A stretch of DNA of 64,000 nt. Source: Lycocorax pyrrhopterus obiensis (taxonomy: Eukaryota; Chordata; Aves; Passeriformes; Paradisaeidae). Made by a program: the position numbers and the translations under genes. Location: positions 18,522,494 to 18,586,493 of the forward strand of contig JACSVZ010000002.1 of assembly GCA_014706295.1 (NCBI GenBank). The letters run 5' to 3'. The notes under the pieces were generated by a model that saw only the letters and a program-made list of their open reading frames with translations, had not been told where the DNA came from and made no database searches. This document shows, in pieces, positions 1 to 13,077 of the stretch (the first letter of the stretch is position 1; every line of letters begins with the position of its first letter).

Positions 1-39
1 GCATGTTACTTTTAGGTACAGCTAATTCGTCAATAGAAA

Positions 40-350
40 TTGCACAACAGGAGCAAATAAACTTTTATTAGATCACAGAGAAAAATAAGCAGTGACAGTT
101 GTAAAAACATACAAAATAAGATAGAAGGAATACTTTGATGACAAGACAGTTCAGCAAATATTTAACAGAAGTTAATAAAAAAAAATTACATGAGCAAGTA
201 ATACCCAGTGCAGACGTAAAAGAAGTTGTTTCACTATTCATATGCAAGGGCTTAAAAAAACCCCAGTTTGCATCAAGAGATGAAAGACATTTGTCATTTA
301 GGAGACACTTAGGAAGGAGAGTGCCTCAGCAGGCTGACACCTTCCTTCAA
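40..350 (-). other. COMMD3: COMMD3 3' untranslated region with poly(A) signal
   Basis: This is the sequence downstream of the COMMD3 stop codon (351-353) on the minus strand. A canonical AATAAA lies at 69-64 on that strand, so cleavage is expected some 15-25 bases further on, near 40-50. The exact cleavage site is inferred, and longer readthrough isoforms cannot be excluded. In humans COMMD3-BMI1 readthrough transcripts are known. Confidence 0.65.
64..69 (-). terminator. Polyadenylation signal AATAAA for COMMD3
   Basis: A canonical hexamer on the minus strand, 282 bases past the stop codon. It is the last strong signal before the window edge. Usage is inferred from position only. Confidence 0.6.
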
Positions 351-3300
351 TCACATCTGAGTCGCTCGTTCTAGACTTTTTGCAGCATCTTTTAGTTTTC
401 CCACTAAGTCCTAAGAGATGAAATAGAGTCTTAGAATAAGCATATTTTAAAAAGGTCAGCTAGAAGAACAGAATACTTTTTTTATACACAGACGCAAGTG
501 AAGCCAGCACCTTGTAGCACAAAGAAGTGTTGCAACTGATGAACAATGCAAGCAAATAATTAAATAGCTCTGTATTTTACAATGTAGTCAGAAAAGTGGG
601 AACTGAAGGAAAACACTTTTTAAAATGTATTTGCTCCTAAAATACATCATTACTATTAACACATCGATTTTATTGGTATTGCCACAATGGCTAATACTGA
701 CATTTGCTTCAGGCTTTGAAGTGCTACATGGATTTCTAAAACATTGAAAATATTTTGAATGCAATTTTGTACCAGGACCATTCTCCAGACAAAGCACATC
801 AGATTTTGCTATGCCAGCAAACCGACTAGAAACACTCATTACTGACAAAAGGGCAATTTTTGAGACATATTTAAAAAGACGAGGTGTAAACCTTAAGTTT
901 TAATATCTTGCTTTTCCTCTCCCACCAAACCCCTCTTCCTGATCCTCCACAGTTTGGTCACTTCCAAGCATTACAATACCTCTATTGTTCAGTTACACAT
1001 TTAAATCGCTAAACAAAGATCAACGTTTGTTTCAGGACATTTCTTACATGTCATTAACACCACTGAAGAGCCTTGAGTTCCTTCTCTATTTTTAATCATG
1101 ACACATTTAAATCACTGAACTAGCTTCTTTAATCATTTCTCTAAAGCACGGGAAATCAGAGTTTCACAAAATGATGAATTTCCTCCCACATATACATATG
1201 GATTACAGTTATGAAAACAGACAAAATATTTATGCATGTATGTAAAATATTCCCCATGCAACTAAATTCAGTTACTTTGCAACTTTATTTGAAAAGACAG
1301 TAAAAATACACTTGGATAACCTTCATGGAAAATTCTCTTACCCTCCCAGTACTGGATATTTTTTTTTTTTAAGTAATAGTATATATGATTTCATTTTGAT
1401 TGGCAAGTTGTTAAAAACATGTACATCCACAATTGGGGCTAAGTATAGAATGATGAAGGAAACAAGTACCTGTAATTGCTCCATTGTACAACTAAAACTA
1501 ACATCTGGGTGTGATCCTGAATCACTGCTCTGAAGGGGGAAAAAAAGCAAAGAAACAGCAATGTCTATTTTATTAAAAAAAGAATGAAATAGCATTTTTT
1601 TCCTTTGAGGGTGCTGGGAGTATAGTACCTCTACGTTTAAGGTCACCAAATAGGAAGGCTGGTAAGTTTTATGAAGTTGATTGTTCTACATTAAAAACAA
1701 AGAACATGTAAAAAAGCCAGGTCTCAGCATTAAAACAGACTAAAGAAACACCTTGATCTGTTAAAATTACCTTGATCTGATATTCCAAGCGCCAAGACAC
1801 ATCAGTTATATGGAGAGGAGATCTGCCTATGCTGAAAGACAAAACAGTTACAAGTTCCTTATGCTAAAAGAAAAAGTCATTTTCTAAAGCTGTCCATCAA
1901 TAAAGAACTTTTTCATGATCCTGGTAATGCTTCTTGGGAAGCTCAAAAAGGTTTTTTTAGAGTAGAATTCCAAATGAAGAAAAGTTCAACAGCTGTTTTC
2001 TAGAGTTTGTTTGAAATGCACTTTATTTTTTAATGGAACAATATTACTTACTTTAATCACCTAAAGTTCGCAGAAGTGTCTTCCAGGACAGTTTCAAACT
2101 AACTGTAAGTGAAACCATGTTTCTGCTGAGTGACTGACCTACCTTCCCAACAGGATTTCCAATGCATCCTTGTTTTTCTGGAGTGAGAGAAAAAAAAATT
2201 TGCTACGTTCAATAAATTCCTACTAAAGGAGAAAAATTAATATGTTAAAATTGGTTTAAAAACCTGATATTCGGTGCAAAATTGTTCTATTCTTTCTTTA
2301 TCCAGTTTACAGTCTTCTAGGCATGTGCTACGGGGAAAAAGAATTTATTAGTTTTCTGTTAACATTAACTCAGCAGTACACTTTTAAGTAGCAACCACTA
2401 GAAAAATGGTGTAGCTTCCAAGTATGAGTACCTTATAGCAGATATGTCAGCTTTCTGCTTCCCTGCCTCCAGAATACACGTTGCAGCCGCAGCATGGCAA
2501 TGTTTTAATACTGTAGGGTCAATATCTTTCAGGTCTGGATCGTCTAAAATAAATGAATTACTGATGACACACTTATTGGCCAAACCCCAGAACACGGTAC
2601 CAAAGGTTGCTGCTCGCCCTTTGAACGCTATCTTTCCCACAAAAACTTCGAAATGAAACACATTTGGTGTTTCAGAGCGAAAGGACGGAGCAAGTAGGCA
2701 AGGTGTGAGGAGGCGGAGGCGAAGGTGAGCGGCTGAAGCACTGGCTGGGGCAAGCCGTACCAGGCGGGGCTGTGCGGCGCGGCGCGCCCCGCCGCCTCTA
2801 CATCTCCTTTCCATTAGGGGGGAAAAAAAAAAGAAAGAAAGGAGGAAAACCTCAATTTCCTCTGCGAGCTCCGTCCGCGATCCTCAGCAGCCTCTTAATG
2901 GCGAGGAGCGGGACTGGAGCCACCGGCCGGGAGGGACACCGGGACCGCCCAGCACCGGCCGCTCCCTCCGTCCGCGGAGGCGGCGGCGGAGTCATTAACA
3001 CCGCAAAATTAATTGCACGGCCGTGCACCCTCGCGCCGGGGCTGCCGTAGGACGTGTCCACGCGCGAAACCCCCCACAGGGTCGCAGCGGAGCGGCGGGG
3101 GAACACTGCCTCCATAGCCCACCCCGCCCCGCGGACACGAACGCGCGGGGGAACCCTTCCCGACCCGCCCCTTTACTTGGGACAGGTCGGAGCTCTAACG
3201 AAGAAGGCGCGCATTAGCGATGACACCCCGCGCAGGGGCACCCTGGAGCCGTCCTCGGGTAGGAGCAGCCCCGTGTGTGTGCGGGGGCACCGTCCGGTCC

Positions 3301-3538
3301 AGCGCGGACACGCGCGTACACTCGCGGAGGCGGATGGAGCCCCGCGCCCGCCTGCGCGCTCCGCGGAGCGGCGCGGCCCGCACCCCTCTCCGCGCCACGC
3401 CTTACCCAACCCGGCCTCCGGGTGATCCAGGAGGCTGCGGAAGGCGGCGCGGAGGAGGGCGGCGAACGGGCGGCGGGGGAAGCGGCGGGGGTCGCCCAGC
3501 AGCCGCCACCCGCCCTGCGCGTACGGCGACAGCTCCAT
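351..3538 (-). CDS. COMMD3: COMM domain-containing protein 3, eight coding exons, complete
   Basis: Minus-strand coding exons, in transcript order, are 3538-3406, 2543-2432, 2327-2264, 2177-2143, 1831-1771, 1685-1629, 1529-1470 and 410-351. Every intron is GT-AG, and the 582 coding bases join without frameshift or stop to 193 residues, close to the mammalian length of about 195. Recognition rests on near-identity to COMMD3 as I know it: the start MELS, then LLRAAF, the block DIDPTVLKHCHAAAAT, the exon-3 segment LEDCKLDKERIEQFCTEYQ, and the C-terminus DLVGKLKDAAKSLERATQM. Residues 1 to about 118 form the helical N-terminal domain. The COMM domain starts near residue 121 (ITDVSWRLEYQIK) and runs to the end. 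The family works as the COMMD ring of the Commander/CCC complex, with CCDC22 and CCDC93, in endosomal recycling of membrane proteins, and has also been linked to NF-kB and cullin-ligase control. The ATG at 3538 is the family start and sits in a CpG island. Exon 1 is arginine- and GC-rich and is the least conserved part. Confidence 0.96.
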
Positions 3539-3567
3539 TGTGGGCGCCGTGACCTTCGACACGCGCC

Positions 3568-3575
3568 CACGTGAC
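3568..3575. promoter_or_regulatory. E-box CACGTGAC near the COMMD3 start
   Basis: The motif CACGTGAC lies 30 bases upstream of the COMMD3 ATG. This form is bound by USF and by MiT/TFE factors (CLEAR-type sites) that act on lysosomal and endosomal genes, which would suit an endosomal-recycling subunit. A TGACCTT half-site for nuclear receptors lies nearby at 3550-3556. Both are sequence matches only. Confidence 0.45.
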
Positions 3576-3660
3576 GCGCGCGCAGCTGATCGCGGGCGCG
3601 AGGCGGGGCCGCGCCGCGGGGCGGGCGCGGGGCGGGCGGGGGCGGGGGGAGGGGGAGGAG

Positions 3661-3688
3661 GTGCCGGTGCCGGTGCCGGTGCCGGTGC
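3661..3688. repeat. Hexanucleotide repeat (GTGCCG)n in the COMMD3 promoter
   Basis: Four perfect GTGCCG units plus a partial unit, about 125 bases upstream of the COMMD3 ATG. A GC-rich hexamer array is likely length-variable. It produces spurious repetitive reading frames on both strands. Confidence 0.9.
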
Positions 3689-4027
3689 GCGGCCGCGGAG
3701 CCCCGGGCGGTCCGCGCCTCCTGCCGCTCCTCCTGCCCCACCCACCCCCGCCGCTGTCCTCTCCACGCGCATCCGCTGTGTCCCTCCTCGCTCCTTGGGG
3801 TTTGAAGTGGGAGGTGATGCTGTTTTCGTGGGAGATGCGCCGCAAGGGCGTGTTTTGGGGTGTAATTAGCTCCTAATGAATCTTAAAATGCTCGTGTCTC
3901 GTGAAATCCCCAAAGCCCTTGTATCTCAATAGATGTCTAAAGTGCATGTGTCGGTGTGAAGTTTTACAGCCCACGAATGTGCTGCCGGCTATCTCAAATC
4001 CTCAGGAACAGAGCCTTATCCCTTCGT

Positions 4028-4260
4028 TACATGGAATCGTGGAACTACTGAGGTTGGAAAAGACCAAGATCATAAAGTCCGGCCCTCGACTGGATACCAC
4101 CATGCCCACTCAACCATACCACAAGATGCCACAACCTACTCGGGTTTTTTGACATTTCCAGGGATGGTGACTCCATCACCTCCCTGGGGAGCCTGTTCCA
4201 ATGCTTAACCACTCTTTCAGTGAAGAATGTTATTTTGCTTCCGAAATGTCTGTGTGTATC
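4028..4260 (-). mobile_element. CR1-type LINE 3'-end fragment, degraded
   Basis: Read on the plus strand this is the reverse complement of a CR1 tail. A degenerate copy of the terminal octamer repeat (ATGGAATCGTGG) is followed by GGTTGGAAAAGACC and, further on, by the hallmark CATTTCCAGGGATGGTGACT, GGAGCCTGTTCCAATGC and CAGTGAAGAAT. The element is therefore inserted on the minus strand with its 3' end near 4028. Only about 230 bases remain, typical of the 5'-truncated CR1 copies in birds. Many substitutions suggest an old insertion. The 5' limit is approximate. Confidence 0.85.
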
Positions 4261-7200
4261 ACCAGATATTCCATTTCCCCACGGGTATAGATTTGCATAT
4301 CAAACCACGTTTTTTACCTGTGGTTATGGCCAGTTGAAATGTGAACTTACTACTAAACTAATTTCTTCTTTCCTAAACTAATTTTCTAACCAGGATTGCT
4401 GTTGTCTTTTGGCAAAAGGCTTTGCGCATTTTGACATACAACTAATAGTTACAGATAGACAAAACAGCTTTTTGTGGTGATTTATGAAAGGCGTACAACT
4501 GCTATCTGAAAACATCTCCATGAAAATCTAATAAATTCTTCATGAGGTATTAACCGCTTATGGTACCATTTTATTCTTAAGTACTGAAACATTGTCATAG
4601 TCCTCAAAAATACTAAAGTTAATAACTTAGAAGTAAACAATGAAATAGTGTGTGGTTATATCTCAGCTACGGACCAATTAAGGACTGATGTAATAAAAAA
4701 AGGTAAAGGCCTTAGTATGTTACATGAATCATGATGTATAAGACCTTTGGAGTTCATGTACAGAAAATATTTTAGATTTAATGTTTTTCTTTGTTTGGGT
4801 CTATTCTGAATGGTCAAGAACATTACCGTGTTACTTGGCACTCTTTATTGAGCAAACATTTCTGCCGAACATTTCTTAAAGGGAAATCCAATGCTGAAAG
4901 CTGCTCAGCCTAAAAAAAATGTTAGTAAAAGCTAAACGCCTTTACCAGATTTATTATTTTAAAATAATGTCTATATAATGTCAAAAAGAACAAAAAATTT
5001 AATTTCATCTGAACTATTAATGGTAATTGACTGGTAGCTGATTTAATCAAAAAGCTGTTTGGAATTTTGGATCCGTTACTCTCACGAATTACAATCTGCC
5101 ATCTAAAAGCTTGGTCCAGCTTTGGAGGCCAGTTCCAGCTTTGTCCAGTACAGACGGTAAGATTAGACTTTATCACATCTCACCACAACACCTTTTATGT
5201 TTATTTGAGTCGTGCTACATATGAGATCATCCATCAACTTCTTTTCTCTTTCATTTTTTGTGATTTTAATATTTTTGTGATATTAATTAATTAATCTTTT
5301 CCACAAACCCAGCCAGCGCATGTGTCTCCTTCAGTATGGATGCGGAGCATGGGCTATCAAAAGATTCTGCCTCCAGTTTCCTGCCTCCTGTGGGTTGTCT
5401 GGCCACTGTGGTATAAAACTTGTGCCCGAATTAAGGTAAAAAGAAAAATCACACTGGCTGCAGGATCAGGATCTCAGTTCTAACTCTCGTGTACAATATT
5501 AGGCCTCATGATACTGTGAAGAACAAACACAGAACATGATCTGACCTACTACCTCTGGTCTGATACATAAAAATTGGTATCACTGAATTGACGAAGTCCA
5601 AGCTTCAGAGTCTGGCAGATAGAAGTCCCAGTCTTCTTTTTTTTTTTTTGCCAGAAACAAGAAAGGGGTGGTGACAGGCAGGTGGGCTGACAAAATAAGA
5701 CTTTCTCTCTTTTTCGCTATGGTTGTCAAATATAGACATGATACCTAAGAAAAGCCAGCATAAAATGGAGGAGAAGAAAAACTGTAACATGGAGGAGAGG
5801 ACAGAGTTCTGAGATGTAGAATTAAAAAATGTAAAGAGAACAGGGCTATAAAAAAGGGTCATCACCTAAAATATGTTAAAATGTACACAATGGGCTATGA
5901 TTCCACATTACAGAAATTTCTTCTTCAACATCCCCTTATCATTTATAGCATATTGAAATCAATAAATTAACATCTAGCTTTAAAAGCAAGACAACTGCTA
6001 AAGATTCATTGCAAGATTATGTAGTACATGTAAATCTCATCACAATTTCATCACAAAATTTATAATATCAAGTCCTCTACCCAGTCTCTGAGCTTGCCTT
6101 TTTTTTCTTTCTTTTTCCTTCCAAGAAGGACATGAGGGGGATCCAGATGGAAAGATTGCTATGAGATTTTACAACTTGTGTAGAGCATATACACATTTTA
6201 AAGACCTGTTCATTAAAATTTCCAAGAGAAATCTAACCTGTATATTGAATAAAGAAATTATGAAGGAAATGGATAAATACTTGAATAATAAGTAATCAGG
6301 GAAACAAACTACCTCAGTCCATGCTGGATAGTAATTTTTACAGCTTGTGCTTTGTTAGTCAAAACAAAATAATGCAACTGTTCAAAATGAAGGGAAATCA
6401 CTAGCATCTCCAGAGGATTAATTCATAAAATTTAAGCATTGGCATAAGTATTTCTGAAAAGTCTCAGATTAGCATTTTTTCATCTGTGTACTGCTCTTCA
6501 AAGAGTTAAAGAGACAGTAATATAAGATGATATTCTAATATCAGTTTTCTGCCAAATGATTGCTGAATTCCAAGAGTTTCTTCCACACGTTAATGGAATG
6601 CCCCTAGAACTTTTCTTTTAAGTCAGTATCAGGTCTTCTTTATTATAAATTATATTTTTTCTGAATAAGATATTTTAACCAGATCAAAACAGTAAAAAGA
6701 AGTCAGTATTTTCTACAAAATTTATTTCTTGCTGGATTAGTATCTTAAGAGAAAACATGATATTCATATACCAGTCACTGACATGAACATAGAAATAAAG
6801 AAAAGGAGTCTGCATACCCCAGAAAGTCCAGGAAAATTTCTCTCATAATCACTGGCATGAAAGTGCAATATAATAGATAAAATACTGCCTTGAACCAGGC
6901 AATTATGTGGATTATTTAATTGGTATGATTATTGTGGGCAGTCCTCATATCTGCTGAAAGTGCTGTGCTTGTCACATATTAAAAAGAAAATATTTGCTTT
7001 CAGAATTTTTTGGTATGTATTAATTTCAATAAATGCATTGTTTGTCTAGAGACAAGGACTATTCAATAAAACATGCTTTGTTTGCTTACAAATAGTTCTG
7101 ATTAACAGTTAAGGAACTTAGATTTTTATTTAAATATGTGAAAGTACTTAATATATTTCAGTAAGGTAAAACCTATAGTAGCTGAATACATTTTTTACCA

Positions 7201-10200
7201 GGTATTTAGTATTTTTTGTTCTATTTAACCTGAAAACCATTTTTTCTACTAGGGAGTATTTTTGGAGTTAAGTGAGATTAATTTATTAAAAAAGAAGATG
7301 GTCTTATCTATTTACCTTTTGATTAGCTTTATTCTACTTGCTTTTATCTTCTCTTTGTCAAAACTTTAAGTCTTCTGATTTTCCCTTCATACATGAAATA
7401 AGCCATATATTCCTAGGCTGTAAAAAAAAGGGAAAAAATCTAGAGCTTTCACATTTTAATTATACACTTTCAAGCTATTTATATTTTAGTCCTTATTTAA
7501 ATACTCAGGAATAGAGGCAACCAGAGAAGCACCATTGCTTAAAACATTACAGTTCCTCTGATTTCTAACAATTCAGGAAAATCTTACATATTATAAAAAT
7601 TCCATATACCCCCCTATTTTATGAAAACACAGATCGAAACACTCAAAATTTATTCAAATTTGTATTTTATAATTTCTTGCCAAATAAAAAAAATCACAGG
7701 GATAATTTGCAGACTTTACGTCTAAGAGCATGCAAAAAACTGAGCAATAAAAGAATGTAAAGACCTGTGGATATGAGCCAGAGTCACTGTGATATTCTAG
7801 ACAGTACATCCTCCAGGACAGCAGCTTTGTCCTTTTATATGTCTTGACTTATATCGAAGCCCTTCTAATTAAATGGAAGTCCTGTATTTACTGATTTTTC
7901 AGTCGTTCTCTGTTCTCTTTCCTTCTTATCCTTTCACAGAGAAGTAAAGCTATGTAGTTCATAATGTGTTTGCTCTTTCTCAGGATAAAACCCTCATGTC
8001 TTTGATTAAATTCATGGAAGTTTACAAATGAGGCCTACATAAAGCACGCTGCTTTTAATGTCAGATGGAGAAATACAAACATTCCTGCTGCTTTACTGGC
8101 ATTACTGTTGTAATTCCATGTCTAGTCCTGTGCCACAGATGAACAGTTTGTCATATTCACAAAAATACTAGAAACAGCTTTTTAGTTATTATATTGGTAT
8201 TCTGTCTTTGTAAGCAACACTTATTAGAAGCAGGTCTTAAAAGGAAATTTTTGCTACTTTTCAAATGACCTGACATAATTTACAGATGCTTCAAAGTTGA
8301 GGCAGCTCTCAGATACAGATGTCACACATTGTACCCAAAGTTCTTTACATCTAGCTTTATTTTTAGATTTATTGAGAAAAGTCTACTCTGTATGTGATTT
8401 TTAGCAGTAAGCCAAATACATTTGAAACTTGTTAATGTTTTAAGTAAGGCTTTTTATGTGTTTATACACTTGATGGTAAGATTGTAGCCTTGCTGGTGGA
8501 AACCTGTAAGGAGGATATTATGTTCCATTGTCAAGAAGCATTCACAGTCTGTCACATTAGTGCTAGAGAGGTGTGTAGAAGAGTAATTATTATAAGCTGA
8601 CATCCAGGAAATGTAAGTAAAAATAGATAAACCTCAAAGGAAAATTAAGCTGTGTGGCTTAGGTACTATTTGTCTCCAGATACTTAATATCACAGCACTA
8701 AAATGCTATTTAGCATAGCACCTAATTTTGCTATGTAAAATAATTTTGTATTTATATAACAAACAGAAATGTGATTTTCTTAGCTCTGCACTTAGTTTTC
8801 TACCAGATTAGATAAAAGCAGAAATACAGAAAGTGAGTTATCCAGTATTTAGAGGTACGGATATAACATTTTTAATTCTCTTTATACAGTTCCACAGTAT
8901 CAAGCAGCAAAATTATCTAATTTTGCTAATGTAATAAACAGTTTTTATAAAAAAACTTGTTGAAACAGATGTTGTAATGTTGCAGCAAGAACAAGCCCCA
9001 CATGGCATTTTTTGCTAGAATTATACTTGCTGTTTCATGAAAATGTTTGATTCTGGTCATAAAGTAAGGCTTGTGTGCCAAAATGATATATGCCTTAAAA
9101 GAAGCTTTGATAAATAAAGTCCTGCAGACCTTGGCATTCACAGTTCCTTTTTGGCAGCAGTGAGGAATGGCTGAGTAATAGTTAGGAAACAGACTTACTT
9201 AAGATGGTTTATTGCATCTAAAGATATTAGGGCTAGGTCTGCAGCTAGTGTGAATCAGCATATCTGCCTTCAAATTACTTATATTGCATTGTGTCAGCAG
9301 AGAATCTGGCCCATATCCATTATCTAGAGGGAATATCATCTACTACAAAGCATACTTATCTAACCAAAAGCAAACGTAGTGTACGTAGCTCATTGATGTT
9401 TCTTGTAACACTTATGTTAACCTTTATAGTGTGATAAAAATCTGGCACAGTTATGTATGGTTGCAAAGGATCTTGCTTTGATAATATCAACAATTATAAA
9501 TTAGCACTTATTGCTTTTAATGCTGCTTCAAATTACATTGATAAAAGCTTAACTTGATATTGATGAGAGGACTAGTAATTTAGGATCTTGCTGTTGCTCT
9601 AATTAACTTTACTGGGAGCAGAATTAGGCCTCTTCTCTGAAACAAATCTTCCTATCAAAGTAGTATGAAGTGGTTTAGGTTTTTTTCCTTTTTGAATTTT
9701 TTTATGTCTATAGTGTATTTTTTTGCGTTCTCCTGCTGCACGTACTTCATATCTCGTGACAACCACATTTTACAACCACTAAGTTTAGAGTCCTGGCTTT
9801 TACGTATAAACAAATGTGTTATTCAACTCAGTAAAATCACCAAGAGTGACTTCAGATGCAGAGGCATCTGCAGAGTTCCGAGTTAAAAGTTTTAGTTTAA
9901 ATGACTATCCTGTGATACCCAGAGTAACATAATAAACCGTGGTTCATTCTTTGTTTGTTTGGTTCAATTAATGAAAGAGGACATTTACTAGTTATCAGAA
10001 TTTTGAGCAGTAAACACTGGGACTAAGTAGTATCTCAATTAGTGGAAATAATGCTGCAACCATTAAACCTGTTCAGCAGCTGCTCCAGCCATAACTTATA
10101 GGCAAATCGAAGCATTGAAGTACATGGAATTTTACACATGCTGAATGGTCTGCATCATTTATATTACATCAAGTTTGCTTCAGGCTGTAGAAATAGTTTT

Positions 10201-12689
10201 GCTGTTAAAAATACAGTTGTAGTTTCTGGTCATTTTAAATAGCAAAATGACATTATGATCACTCTGAGAAAACAAAGAGGAATGCTTTGGTGACCCTAAA
10301 TTTATTATACTGGCAACACCACTGAAAACTACGAGTGTCCATGTACTCTCTGTTTCATGCAAGATTTATTTGTTGTGAGAGAAAACCCTGATGGTTGGTT
10401 AGTGAATTAGGTCAATAAGCAGTAGGATAGCGATAGGGGAGATTCTATTGCTCTTGGGGATTTAGGCTTCCTAGCACGACATTTAAATCAATAGGAATCA
10501 TCAGCTACCCTAATCTTCCTGTACCAAATAGCACTGGGCCTAAGGTGGTGGAGAAAAATTGGAAGAGACCCTGGGAAATTGCTTTCTTTTCCTTGAAAAA
10601 AATTAATGAAATGTGTTGTGTAGGTTCTTATAAAGATTTTTATCATCTTTTCTGTATCTGCAATTTTATTAAAAATACAATGTAATTCCTAAAGATAACA
10701 CTAATTATAATCATAATCACTTCTTATTTATTCAGTCATAGAATTCAACTGTTTTTGCAAATGCATCAGTAAGCTGTCAAAATGTAGAGAAGAAAGCGGC
10801 ACAAGGCGAGAAATTCCAATTACAGTATAAACAAAACGTTAAGATCCTGTCTTGCAGCTGCTGGTGTTAGTTAATACAGTGCTGATACAGTTAAAATGAC
10901 AACAGAAAGAGTTAAAATTACAAAGCTATGTACAACCAATATGAAGAAATTTAATAAGTCTCTATTTGGTAGGTAAAGTGAACACTTAATCAGTAATAAT
11001 TCAAATTGCTGATGATAGAAACCGGAACTATACAAGTCCATCAATGAGATAAATGATAAATCTATGTTGTTTTCACATCCTATGAGTACACAGGAATGTA
11101 AGGTGAATGCATACTACCATAGCAGCTCTTAGAAATCTGGGAAACAATGTTTTTCTAAAGGCAAATTTATTTTCTTAATTTCTTAGTAGCAGTCAAATGT
11201 AATTTAATTTTGGTCAATTTTCTGTGTAAAATCCTGAATTACGTATGTTATACAGGTGATAACAATTTTAGATAAAGTTTTGTAAACACTGCAGCACTGA
11301 AAAAAACCTCTTCCCTCCTCTTGCCTTATGCTTATTGTAAAACATAAGTAAACCCTTTCTTTGTTTATATGGTTATATTTATTAAAAGGATCTTTGCAGA
11401 CAAAAGAGTGTATCTCAGACCACCTTTCAAAATAAGCATTAGAAGCTCCCTTCAGCTCCACCGTGTGCTCACCCAGGAACACCTTAGCCTTGGAGAGCTA
11501 CGTCAGCTTGTAGCAGATATTCACTGACGACGTCATTCTGATTCTGTCAGCCAGGAAGTCCGCTTGCAGCACCTACATGGGATGTGTGTTTGTTCAGTCA
11601 AATGTTGTTGCCATTATACCATTTTACAGCAATAAAGTTCCATTGAGGCCAATTAGGAACTACTAGAGTGGAGACTGAGCAACAAATTTCAAAATTTGAT
11701 CCATCATTTCTTGGCTGTCAAACCCTGTGCCCATCTGCTCACATGGCAAGCAGCCCATTTGCAAGTGAGCTGGACCTTTCCCCTAAGAAATGAGTGACAG
11801 GGAAGAACAGTTTAGTTGGTCTGTGTAACAATGCGAACAATTTTCTTTCCTGCAGGAAGTGTGGTCTGGTATCTAGGGGAGCTGGACAGCATTTGCCTTC
11901 TTCCACTTAATTATATTTTTTGATGTGTACATTGTTAGAAATGGTTAAGTGAGAGAGGAGAGAAAATCAGGGGTTTACTGGTACTGGTTGCTGCCAAGAA
12001 GACAGGTTGTATTGGAACAGGTGCTTTGAAAATCTGTGAAAGCCAGCTGAAAGGTGTCAAAATGTGCATAACATGAACCAACAGTTCCCAGACATTTTGT
12101 GTGAATTTGGTGTTGTATCAGGAAAGTTTAGAAGGAACCCTCAGCAGAGATTGTCTGCCTTAGGAACAGCCAGCCAGCTTAACAGGCAGACCCCTGTCTG
12201 CTCGATCACACTGTGCATGATGCTCTCATGCAGGAGGGAAGACAAAGGAAAGAAAAAAGATTTCCTTCTGTTACATTTATATTCTGCATTATCTTGGAAT
12301 CATCAAATCAGGAAAAAAGATATAATAATCTCTTCCTAAAATACGTTGAGCTGATCATCTAGCCAAAAATAAAAGTAGATCAATTGATACTCCATAAGCT
12401 GTGTTTGGGTGAGTGATTCACTGCAGAGTGTGTGCAGGTAAAAGAAAGAATGTGTGATCCTTTTTTTATTGTACCGGTCAAACTAATGCCTGTGAGCCAC
12501 ACTTGTCCCTTGACCTTGTTAAATGTGGCCCACGTGTTGGAGGGAGTACAAGAAACTTTTCTGACACATTCCCTTCCCACATGTTTTTCCTGCAGTGTGC
12601 TACTGTAGATAGGTCTAAAACACATGGGACTACAAGTGAGTTCCCCATGTGCACTTAAAACCTAACAGAGCTGCAACAGCCAAAACCAC
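4261..12689. other. AT-rich intergenic and non-coding DNA
   Basis: I see no gene here. Open frames are short, do not resemble known proteins, and occur at the density expected by chance in AT-rich DNA. A poly-T run lies at about 5637-5650. No further CR1, SINE or LTR signature was recognised by eye. Confidence 0.6.
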
Positions 12690-12775
12690 ATGGGGATAGA
12701 AAAGGAGCATCAGGAAAAAAAAAGCTTTTCGACTATTTGTGCTCGTGTTCTTCATGTGCTCAGAGAACACATGGG

Positions 12776-12970
12776 AGAGCAAGAGCAAGACAAAAAAGAC
12801 AAGAGAGAGCAAGAGAAGAAAGGAAGAGGAAGAAAGAAGCAGACAGAAGCAAAGAAAAAGGAACAAAGCAAGATGGCATTGAAAAGGAAAAGGAGAAAAG
12901 ACAAGTGAGAAAGGAGAAGGCATCACAAGGAAATGACAGGAACTCACAGGGAAAAAAATCATAGAGAAAA
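12776..12970. repeat. Purine-rich (GA) low-complexity tract
   Basis: About 200 bases almost entirely A and G on the plus strand, made of irregular GAGAGCAAGAGAAGAAAGG-like runs. It yields charged Lys/Glu/Arg open frames on the plus strand and hydrophobic ones on the minus strand. These are composition artefacts, not genes. Confidence 0.85.
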
Positions 12971-13077
12971 TCATTTCACTGCTTGAAAGGATTAAACCAA
13001 ATAAGCTCCCCTGTGCTTTTCATTTCAGCTTTATAGTCTGTGTGGGTGTTTAGTTTTAACAAATGCAAGAAGAGGCA

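Larger units (their letters stand above)
2690..3790. promoter_or_regulatory. CpG island promoter of COMMD3
   Basis: A stretch of about 1.1 kb, very GC- and CpG-rich against an AT-rich background. It covers intron 1 and exon 1 of COMMD3 and the upstream flank. Runs of GGGCGG-type GC boxes lie at about 3603-3650, upstream of the ATG on the minus strand. There is no TATA box, consistent with a housekeeping promoter with dispersed start sites around 3540-3620. No plus-strand gene is seen to start here. Confidence 0.85.

Noticed and set aside
3173..3772. 199-codon minus-strand frame at the COMMD3 promoter
   Set aside because: Only residues from the ATG at 3538 to the donor at 3406 are real (COMMD3 exon 1). 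The rest is promoter and intron read-through.
12630..12974. 114-codon minus-strand hydrophobic frame and overlapping charged plus-strand frames
   Set aside because: Direct translation of the purine-rich low-complexity tract.
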